From: Haemaphysalis longicornis
Lineage: Eukaryota > Arthropoda > Arachnida > Ixodida > Ixodidae
Reading direction: 5' to 3'
Length of the DNA stretch: 64,000 bases
NCBI GenBank assembly: GCA_013339765.2
Contig: JABSTR010001672.1
Location: 62,001 to 126,000 of the forward strand
Shown: positions 56,510-64,000 of the stretch, piece after piece
Position numbering within the stretch: position 1 is the first letter of the stretch
Layout: each line of letters opens with the position of its first letter
Made by a program: the position numbers and the translations under genes
The notes under the pieces: generated by a model
The model's input: the letters and a program-made list of their open reading frames with translations, nothing else
What the model was told of the DNA's origin: nothing
Databases searched by the model: none

Positions 56510-56949
56510 TTGTTGGGAGTCTGTGTATATATGTATAACAGATGCGATGGGGGGAGGGAAGGGCGGTCACATTAAAGAAATGTTTTTTTTAGGGGCGAAG
56601 CTCCTTAAGTCATGGGTCTGTCCATCCATTGTGTCTCGTGGTACGTGACCGCCGCATGCTTTCGGAGATGTCGCAAAGTGGGCCGCGTTGCACGCGCAAG
56701 AACCGGCTGCAACCGGCAGCGCAAACTCGGCACCGGGAGCGCGAGCTTGTCTGTGTTCGCCAACGGAGAGCGCACGTGCACTGCGAGGGGGAGATCACGC
56801 AAGAGATCACGCCACGAACGCAGGCAGTCGTTCTCGGAGATCGAACGAGACGCAAGGACCTTTGCTCGTTTCCTCTCGTCTTGTTCGGGCACAAGTTCGC
56901 CCTAAATAAAAGTTATTTCTTTACCGTTGTGTCCCATCCTACGTGACAA
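56510..56949 (+). mobile_element. LTR-like block (possible solo LTR)
   Basis: TG..CA-like limits ('tgttgggag' to 'acgtgaca'), an AATAAA at about 56902-56907 and, just outside, 'aaattgtggtggaggtgcgg', a primer-binding-site-like context seen next to LTRs in tick and spider retroelements. 'taggggcgaagctcctt' (56592) is a palindromic motif common in tick repeats. No gag/pol frames flank it. The limits are tentative. Confidence 0.3.
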
Positions 56950-57724
56950 ATTGTGGTGGAGGTGCGGGGTAGTCCTCGATGGCGCGGGGTCTTTCACCAG
57001 GTCTGGGCCTGGGAGCATTGACTCCGAAAATAAAAGTTGATTTGTACAATGTACGCACACAGTCTTACGTCTTTCTTAATGATGTAATGGGCGAAGGGAG
57101 AGGGTTAATGAGAGATCATCATTCATTTGGATATGGCGTGATTTTTTTTTTCTGTGAACGTTCCGAATCGCACCCACTTTCAAAGCACGTTCTATAGAAT
57201 GACGGTGATCTGTCGCGGGACAGATCGTGGCTTGGCGCGAAAGTGGCCGTCACCATAGCCGCGTCAGCCGTGCCTACATGACGGACGCTTTTCAAGCAGG
57301 TGACCTCGAAGTAGCCTTGGTTCACGTGCCTGTTAAAGCGAGGCACTCAGTTTGTTCTAAAAGGAAGACCTAGCCTGCCAAATCCACGACAATATCAAGC
57401 AAACGCGAATTATGCCTACGCTGCAGTCGAGATTGCTCAGTTCTTCATCTGTAGAGCAGCTTCAGGACGAAACAGTCGAGACTGGAGTCAACTTTTTTCT
57501 CGAAGACTCCCTATCTATCTTACTTGTTCATGCTCTTTCAGATGCAAAAAAAAGAGAGCAGGGAGGAAATACGCACGAGAAATACGCAGGAGAAATACGC
57601 ACGCGAGAGAGGAATGAAAATGGATATAGGAAGGAATACCTTCAAAGTTTTATTGCTCCGTGTGTATGTGTGTGTGCGTGCGGGCAGTGCGTAGGGGAAT
57701 GGTTGGACGTGAATGTAGCGTGTG

Positions 57725-57725
57725 G

Positions 57726-57804
<79 letters not shown>
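57725..57804. repeat. (GT)n microsatellite
   Basis: About 38 uninterrupted GT dinucleotides. Frames on both strands are Val-Cys or Thr-His artefacts. Confidence 0.98.
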
Positions 57805-57806
<2 letters not shown>

Positions 57807-58148
57807 GAGAGAGAAAGAGAAATACAGGTAAAAAAAATGAAATCAAATTGAGCGTCCTTGGCGCTCCTTTCAACGCAAGGACATCGAGCGACATCAAGGA
57901 TATAGAAAGCAAGCCTCCGAAAGGGTGAATCCTTTACATCGACAGCGATTTAACTCCCGTGTTCCTTGAGGATCCTCACGAACCGAAAGAGGAGACGACA
58001 AAAAAGAAAGGCAACCCGCAAGCGAAATAAACAATGAACAGCGGTATACAAAAGAAAACAACTACGCAGAATGACAAGGCTCTCGGGAGGGATGAAGGAA
58101 AGACGGAGCAAAGCCAAGGCAAGCCAAGCCAGTCGCCCGGCACCATAC

Positions 58149-58175
58149 AGCAGCAGCAGCAGCGGCGGCGGCGGC
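58149..58175. repeat. (CAG)n(CGG)n triplet tract
   Basis: About five CAG/AGC followed by four CGG/GGC units, without coding context. Confidence 0.9.
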
Positions 58176-59254
58176 TGAAGGGAGAGAAAAGCGGGCGTGA
58201 GCCTCTTGCCTCAAACCCGGCAATTATGACACATTAAGCCTCGCGCGCGCGCGCGCCCGCCGCCTCTGCAGGCAAAGGCAAGGCAGGGCCGCTGGAGCCG
58301 CGCGGAGGAGGGGAAGAAGCTGGGAGGACCCGGTTGTCCGGCGGAGGGAGACGCGCCGTCACGCGTGCTCTCGGGCGGCTCCGTACCTGACGGCCGGTGC
58401 CGCCGGCGCCGAACGCCGTAGGGGCACGGCCCGTATCCCCGTAGCCGACGCCTCGGGGCTGCTGCTAGTCGAGACGAGCTTGTCTCTCGACCAGCCGATA
58501 CGTTTCGGCGCGTCGCAGTGAGCGGCGGCATCCACGTGTGCCGTATGCTAGATGTGGCTAGGATCCCGCAGATCGCCTCCGGCCACAGACCGAGCAGCAG
58601 TTTCCAGCGTGTGTGAAAAACTCAAAAATAAAGAGGGCTCCATATTTTGATACAAAACGGCCCTTAGGAAAATGTCTTCCCAGCAATTCATCCGTGTTTA
58701 GCGGTGAAGCTGACCCAAACGAGATCGGTATAAGCGTAAGCTCGGTCTTTGTAAGCTGTCTTTCCCACATTGCATGTTTTGCAGTGAAGCATGTCCATAT
58801 ACGGAGGGAGTACGGTTACAGCCCGACTTCAAGCCCCGCTTCACTGCCGACGCGTCTCTACCTCATGACATTGCGCAATGCCGCGAGCACATTCTTTCTA
58901 CCCACCAATCGTGCGTATCATTCGTCTATGACGTAGACACCACGCCACTGTCATTCTAATTCAACATAGCAAGTCCCCTAGACATCCAAACCCCAGCCAT
59001 GGAGCAAGAATAAGATAGGAGGGAAAACGAAGCTTCCTAGAGCGGCCAGATAATGTCGCAAGTACTCGTCAGACGTTAAGCTAGCGGCATCTGCCGCAGA
59101 CGAAGAAACTGCGCGGCCACCGCGATCGGCATTGCACTGCACAGCCACGGAAAGAATTGCGGCCGCTATCAGTTCGTCCATCAGGTGCCGCTACCCTCTC
59201 CTTCGCCGTCGCAGATACAAGGCCTTGGCAGTCCGCCTTGGTTTTCATTGTGAC

Positions 59255-59429
59255 ATTAGATAGTTTTAGCTGACCGTTTTCGACGGTCCGCTCCGGTACC
59301 GGCGGCTCGCTCAGCGCAACCGGAGCCAATGCCGTTCGCCGCCAAGCACGCCACGTATGCGCAATGGCGCTCCCGCTCGCTGCCGGAGCGGAGCGGACCG
59401 TCAAATACTGTCAGCTAAAACTCGCTAAT
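59255..59429. mobile_element. TA-MITE with AGTTTTAGC ends, copy 4
   Basis: 'attagatagttttagctgac' at the left and the complement of 'attagcgagttttagctgac' at the right. The TIRs continue through 'gacggtccgctccgg' for about 45 bp. A 175-bp GC-rich non-coding element. Confidence 0.85.
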
Positions 59430-60001
59430 TATCTGGTCGCTCGCCCGCTCTTGGCGCAATCGGCCGTTTCCCCTCCTATATATTCTTGCTCCTTGACCCC
59501 AGCATAGCAAATCCCACCAGACCTCCAGATTCGCTGGGCTTTTTTTTTTTTTTTTCTTCACGGCGTGGAAGGGCTTTTATTAATAATTTTTTTTGGCCTT
59601 GGTATCACCCCCGCTGGTCCCCGCGCTAAGCCGCGCATGTCGCAGGGGAGTAGTCAGTCTGTCTTGATTTTTACTCAACTGGCCAAACTGCTCCGCTCGC
59701 TGACGAGCCAAATTCACTGTCATCTATGGATTACTATACTCCTTGTTAGCCAGCTCGCAGTCCTCAAAGAATTTATTCGTTGGAAAAACGAGAGAAAAAA
59801 AAGCATACATCGGCCCCCACGGAAAACCCTACCCCGAAGCAGGTGAGTGCACGAAGCGTAGGAAACGATTACATGAACGTGAATAATCGCGAGCTGTCTT
59901 CCCGTAACACCCTGAGCCGTCCTGGGAACCCTAGGCCCCGCGAATGTTTATATTTACCAGCGTATGTGGTTCGAATTTCCGACTAACTCGCGTGGTGCGT
60001 G

Positions 60002-60268
60002 ACGAAAATGCCATATCTGGCCATATATGGCCACGTCAGGAATTAGGCATGTGTGGCCATATATATGGGTGTGTCATATAGGGCCATATATGCCAATTCC
60101 TGACATGGGAATATAATCCCATATTTCGCCCAAATCCATATATGGCCTCACCCATAGATGGCCATGTCAGGAATTGGGATATATGGCCCTATATGACACA
60201 CCCATATATATGGCCACATATGCCCAATTCCTGACGTGGCCATATATGGCCAGATATGGCATTTTCGT
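60002..60268. mobile_element. Fold-back element made of CCATATATGG palindromes
   Basis: Two 107-bp arms (60002-60108 and 60162-60268) are complements with three mismatches, around a 53-bp loop. The ends are ACGAAAATGCCATATCTGG. The arms repeat 'ggccatatatggcc', 'gtcaggaatt' and 'gggtgtgtcatat'. CCATATATGG fits the CArG box CC(A/T)6GG at about 60021, 60138 and 60239. No ORF. Target duplication not clear. Confidence 0.88.
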
Positions 60269-61066
60269 AAGGAGAGCCCTAAGTCCACGCGCCGCGACGG
60301 TACGCTTCCTCCAGTTTCCTCCTTCCGATCTTGAAACTATGCCAGTGTAACCGAGTTTATCGCAGTAATTAAACCCTTTAGAATTTCAAAAAGCAAGGTC
60401 ACTGCCATTTCATCTTAAGATGAGCCACGAGGTTCAGATATTACTCATCAGTCACTCAGGTCAGTCAGTGAGCGGTATCGGTTTGACCGGTTAAGTGGTA
60501 ATGACAGACAGTTCGCATGCACAAAGAGTAGTAGGGGGTGAGATTAAGTGCAAAAAACTCCTCCGCGCTTTATAAACCTGCTTGCGGCGCAGATGAATGT
60601 AAGTATCGATATGCGCTACTGGTCTCTGGGATTATACGTATATCCACTAAGGCTCATCGCCTTTTTGTACGCGACGCATTTTCGTGAAGACGAAACATTT
60701 AAAAAAAATCAGTGCAGCAGTTGGCCTTCCATAAGAAATACCGCCACGCACAAATCCTCGGATTCGTTCCAAGACGGTCTCAAAACGACGGGCTGCTGTC
60801 CCAGGGTTAGTTAAGTTAAATCTAGCCGGGCGACGAAACAGGATCCGAGCACGTCGGTTTCGGAGAAAAACAGAAGAATGGCGGGAAAGTGCGCGATTAT
60901 TGTTAACAGCAATCACGATTATCAATAACAATCGATCAACAATATTACAAAACAAACAAGCCAAGTTTCTTACCTCACTGAAATTACGCGCGTAACCGCT
61001 CAAAGCATTCTTCTTCAATGTCCGCACCGTGAACTCTACGGGGTCAAGGACAAGTTCTTCAACTCA

Positions 61067-61299
61067 CCCGTCGCGGTGGCTCAGTGGCTAAGGCGTTGCG
61101 CTGCTGAGCACGAGGTCGCGGGTTCGATTCCCAGCCGTGGCGGCCGCTTTTCTAATGGAGGCGAAAAGCAAAAACGCCCGTGTGTACGAGATTTCGGCGC
61201 ACGTTAAAGATCCCCAAGTGGTCAAAATTAATCCGGAGCCCTCCACTACGCCGCGCCTCATCGCCTGCATTGCGTCGGCGCGTTAAACCCTACAATCAG
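61067..61299 (+). mobile_element. tRNA-derived SINE (Ruka-like), full length
   Basis: The head has A box tggctcagtggc and B box gggttcgattccc. The body has 'gcggccgcttttctaatgg', 'gagatttcggcgcacgtt' and 'gtggtcaaaattaatccgg', ending 'gttaaaccctacaatcag'. Near-exact duplication: aagttcttcaactc (61053-61066) and aagttgttcaactc (61300-61313). Confidence 0.93.
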
Positions 61300-61849
61300 A
61301 AGTTGTTCAACTCCACGTTAGCCTAACCGACCCTGCCAGCAGGTGTGCCCCCGAAAAACCTTTCCGCGGGGGCCAACAGGGCGATTCCGCAGTAACAGGA
61401 CGGGAGTCCCGACAGGCTTCCCGTTGCGTGTGTCCCGATGGCGAAGTTGCGGGACGCATTAGCAGCGGATCCTTTGATGTGCTTCGCCATTGAAACCGGG
61501 GAGCGAAAGAACCTCAGAAACCAGCCGGCGAGAAAAAGAAAAAGCTGTCGGGCCACGCCGCAGCAAGCGCGAGCTGCACCAGAAGCGCAGCCTAATCAGT
61601 GCGGCGACTCCGGGCGGCGGCAAAAAGCGGAAGAGCACGCATACACGCTGGGCAGCAAATCGAGCGCCTCCTCCGCGGGCAGAGCATGCGCCACTTTCAT
61701 CAATGGCCACTTATAGGTCAGGCCTCCGCAATTTAGGGGCTCCTGAATATGCATAGAAAGGACGGTCCCCGACCGAAACGTCTAAGTGCGGCTTTGCGTT
61801 TATTGCGCCCATTTTTACGTTTTAAACCACCAGTTGCCACAAAATCTAG

Positions 61850-61854
<5 letters not shown>

Positions 61855-61913
<59 letters not shown>

Positions 61914-61930
61914 TTATATATATATATATA

Positions 61931-61977
<47 letters not shown>
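61855..61977. repeat. (TA)n microsatellite, interrupted
   Basis: About 120 bp of TA with two short interruptions. Frames give Tyr-Ile artefacts. Confidence 0.98.
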
Positions 61978-61980
<3 letters not shown>

Positions 61981-62264
61981 ACTGGAGATAGTTGTCCCCG
62001 ACACGACGACATACCTTGCGCTTAGTGTGCGCCAACCTCCACTGTCCAACCGACGGGGTATGTGGCGGAGGAAGGACTGCTATGTTCCGCATGATGATAG
62101 CAGGCGCAAGGCGCTGGGCGAGAGAAGAAGAGGAACGGTCAGCATGGCGACTGGCTCGCTCTAAGAGAACGCACCGAGACATCGGTCTGCGCTGCCTTGC
62201 CCGTCTCTGGTCTCTTCTGGCTCTTTCCAAGCGTCTTGCTGGTCCCCAGCTATAATAATCCCCC

Positions 62265-62268
<4 letters not shown>

Positions 62269-62346
<78 letters not shown>
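62269..62346. repeat. (TA)n microsatellite abutting the tRNA-like array
   Basis: The tract ends exactly where the truncated first array unit begins (62347). Confidence 0.97.
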
Positions 62347-62348
<2 letters not shown>

Positions 62349-62375
62349 TCGTGGGTTCGGATCCCACCTGGCGGG
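62347..62375 (+). pseudogene. 3' half of a tRNA-like gene (array unit 1)
   Basis: Only the variable region, T arm (gtggg-ttcggat-cccac) and 3' acceptor strand remain. The 5' half has been replaced by the (TA)n tract. Confidence 0.7.
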
Positions 62376-62764
62376 CATTTTTTCTTCACTTTCTTTCTTT
62401 CTTTCCAAATTCTTAATCTGTTTCAATGATCTACCACATCCTCCCCTTTGCTTTCCGAGGTTTTCTCGACTGCCAACCCTTATTTCTGTGTTGTTTTCAA
62501 CGAGCCCCTCATTTCCTATTCTGATTCGCTACATGCATAGCGAGGGCCTCTGTTCTGGCAGTCTTGTTGCCAAAGGGAGCTTAAGAGGGTTCAAAGCTGG
62601 TCGACCACTCTGGACATGTCGTAGACACTCGAGTCACGACCCGGGGGTTAAAAAGAAGGTCCCCTTCACCCCGATTAGTCCGAATGGCGCTGGCTACCAC
62701 CCCCAAGCACAGGAAACAAACATACCTAACATAAATACCCCAGAAAGTGAATGGGAAAATCGCC

Positions 62765-62837
62765 CCGCCGGTAGCGTAGTGGTTATCGCACCAGACCGGT
62801 ATTCTGGAGGTCGTGGGTTCGGATCCCACCTGGCGGG
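62765..62837 (+). tRNA. tRNA-like gene, array unit 2 (anticodon loop CCGGTAT)
   Basis: 73-nt cloverleaf: acceptor CCGCCGG/CTGGCGG (one G-T), T8, D arm GCG..CGC with A14, GG and A21 positions present, anticodon stem CCAGA/TCTGG, T arm GTGGG/CCCAC with loop TTCGGAT, discriminator G. A T6 Pol III terminator starts 2 nt downstream. The loop would give anticodon GGT (Thr), but position 33 is C instead of the near-universal T, and the body resembles Val/Glu-type tRNAs. It is therefore a tRNA-derived repeat or an unusual tRNA, not a confident tRNA-Thr. Confidence 0.6.
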
Positions 62838-63225
62838 CATTTTTTCTTCACTTTCTTTCTTTCTTTCCAAATTCTTAATCTGTTTCAATGATCTACCACA
62901 TCGTCCCCTTTGCTTTCCGAGGTTTTCTCGACTGCCAACCCTTATTTCTGTGTTGTTTTCAACGAGCCCTCATTTCCTATTCTGATTCGCTACAATGCAT
63001 AGCGAGGGCCTCTGTTCTGGCAGTCTTGTTGCCAAAGGGAGCTTAAGAGGGTTCAAAGCTGGTCGACCACTCTGGACATGTCGTAGACACTCGAGTCACG
63101 ACCCGGGGGTTAAAAGGAGGTCCCCTTCACCCCGATTAGTCCGAATGGCGCTGGCTACCACCCCCAAGCACAGGAAACAAACATACCTAACATAAATACC
63201 CCAGAAAGTGAATGGGAAAATCGCC

Positions 63226-63298
63226 CCGCCGGTAGCGTAGTGGTTATCGCACCAGACCGGTATTCTGGAGGTCGTGGGTTCGGATCCCACCTGGCGGG
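63226..63298 (+). tRNA. tRNA-like gene, array unit 3
   Basis: Identical in sequence and fold to the copy at 62765-62837, again followed by a T6 tract. C33 is retained, so the odd loop is not a one-off error. Confidence 0.6.
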
Positions 63299-63412
63299 CA
63301 TTTTTTCTTCACTTTCTTTCTTTCTTTCCAAATTCTTAATCTGTTTCAATGATCTACCACATCCTCCCCTTTGCTTTCCGAGGTTTTCTCGACTGCCAAC
63401 CCTTATTTCTGT

Positions 63413-63435
63413 ATATATATATATATATATATATA
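63413..63435. repeat. (TA)n tract between the array and a Penelope 3' fragment
   Basis: About 11 TA units ending the third array unit. Confidence 0.95.
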
Positions 63436-63620
63436 GTCGTGAAGTAGAGTCCTTAGTTGCTGCAGGAATACGCACAAAGTAGAAGTACGCTCTTCGGAGA
63501 CTTTATTTCCAACGTTTCGACCTGAGACAGGTCTTCCTCAGGAATGAAAGCTTTGGGTAAAATCGTACGGACTTAGAGTGGGGACGGCGCCCCGAAACAC
63601 AAGCCACATGGGAAACAAAC
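63436..63620 (-). mobile_element. Penelope-like 3' region (second element, different from the 28-kb copy)
   Basis: Minus-strand text includes a hammerhead-like core, then 'ggaaataaagtctccgaag' and 'cgcacaaagtagaag' toward the TA tract. The layout (core, then 3' tail abutting a microsatellite) fits a Penelope terminal repeat. No RT or endonuclease was recognised in the remaining sequence to 64000, so assignment rests on the core motif. The right limit is arbitrary. Confidence 0.45.
63509..63543 (-). ncRNA. Hammerhead-ribozyme-like core
   Basis: Minus strand: CTGAGGA (CUGANGA), perfect stem GACCTG/CAGGTC with loop TCT, then GAAACGTTGGAA. Same architecture as the cores at 27.7 and 30.16 kb but a different stem sequence, so the pairing has been kept while the bases differ. 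Confidence 0.5.
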
Positions 63621-63639
63621 ACACAAACGACCAAACACA

Positions 63640-64000
63640 GCATACAGAGCTTATTCTGCCAAAGGCAGGCGAAAAAGAGCCTAAAAAAAAGAAAAAAAAA
63701 AGAAAGGAAGAGGGAGGAACAAGGTGGCAAGGAGGAGGCAAGAAAGAGGCAAGGAGGAACACTCTGCATGAACGCGAGTGGTGAGGATAACAGGAAATGC
63801 GACGAGTTCACGGGTGGCGAAAGGCCCAAAAACATCGGGTGTCTCCGAGAGGGAAAAACTACAAAGCACACGCCGCCACGAGCAGTGAGTTTACATGCGC
63901 GTCACCGGTAACAAGGATTAACTACCGACCGTCTTCAGCGGCATGGTCAAGAAGCAAAGGGGGGAATGAGGTAGGTTATAGAAATAGATGAAGAATTTTT
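63640..64000. other. Purine-rich end of window, no gene supported
   Basis: A-rich and G-rich tracts (63685-63750). The opposite strand is open only because it is pyrimidine-rich. Confidence 0.4.

Larger units (their letters stand above)
62347..63412 (+). repeat. Tandem array, 461/462-bp unit with a tRNA-like gene per unit
   Basis: 'ggtcgtgggttcggatccc' starts at 62347, 62809 and 63270 (periods 462 and 461). Units are nearly identical over their length; differences include one-base indels and 'ttaaaaagaaggtc' against 'ttaaaaggaggtc'. The third unit stops at 'cttatttctg' (63412), where another TA tract begins. High identity implies recent amplification or ongoing homogenisation. Each unit also has a (ctttc)n tract after the tRNA-like part. 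No ORF is supported. Confidence 0.93.

Noticed and set aside
61749..62389. Tyr-Ile and Val-Cys type repeat 'proteins' around (TA)n and (GT)n tracts
   Set aside because: Dinucleotide microsatellites translate into such repeats in every frame.
62765..62837. Firm call as a functional tRNA-Thr(GGT)
   Set aside because: Position 33 is C and the body resembles other isotypes. Kept only as tRNA-like.
62347..63298. CRISPR-like array
   Set aside because: Regular 461/462-bp repeats are not short repeats with unique spacers. The units are whole tandem duplicates with tRNA-like genes in eukaryotic DNA.

Overview
This is eukaryotic nuclear DNA, most likely from a hard (ixodid) tick. The main evidence is four copies of a tRNA-headed SINE of the type described in ixodid ticks as Ruka. 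Supporting evidence is the mix of Penelope-like elements, RNase H-bearing LINE remnants, a piggyBac derivative, several TTAA- and TA-targeting MITE families and abundant (GT)n, (AG)n and (TA)n microsatellites. Long open frames are almost absent. What coding signal exists sits in transposons or in short exon-like pieces with splice sites. The species cannot be fixed from the sequence. Many open frames here begin at TTG or CTG rather than ATG, so frame length alone was not taken as evidence of a gene.

Layout. 0-11.5 kb is transposon mosaic: LINE C-terminus, TTAA MITEs, two abutting long-TIR elements, a hAT-like element with a TA-MITE nested inside it, a SINE with a 14-bp target duplication, and a fold-back element. 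11.55-13.3 kb is the most unusual locus: tandemly duplicated exon plus micro-intron modules with good splice sites, ending in a 3' exon with AATAAA. 13.3-25 kb has few ORFs and holds one SINE, a diverged duplication, a convincing minus-strand terminal exon (20.67-20.78 kb) and two exon candidates. 25.1-30.4 kb is a nested stack: an internally deleted piggyBac element inserted in the terminal TTAA of a MITE, a dead LINE reverse transcriptase, and a 2.64-kb Penelope-like element arranged as a head-to-head inverted dimer. The dimer is flanked by an exact 12-bp target duplication and interrupts a ZSWIM3-like coding segment.

30.4-44 kb holds promoter-like sequence (paired CREs, CCAAT, YY1-like), several MITEs and hairpins but no supported gene. 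44-57 kb has a fold-back element, a SINE, a 3'UTR-like tract, a degenerate ~150-bp repeat, a LINE RNase H/C-terminal fragment and an LTR-like block. 57-64 kb has microsatellites, a TA-MITE, a fold-back element built of CArG-box-like palindromes, a SINE, and a 461/462-bp tandem array. Each array unit carries a tRNA-like gene followed by a T6 terminator. The array is bracketed by (TA)n tracts and abuts a second Penelope-type 3' end. Both Penelope loci carry hammerhead-ribozyme-like cores.

No operon logic applies. The functional story is transposon colonisation, with at most four host-like coding traces (11.95-13.1, 20.67-20.78, 22.7-23.07 and 27.46-30.37 kb).
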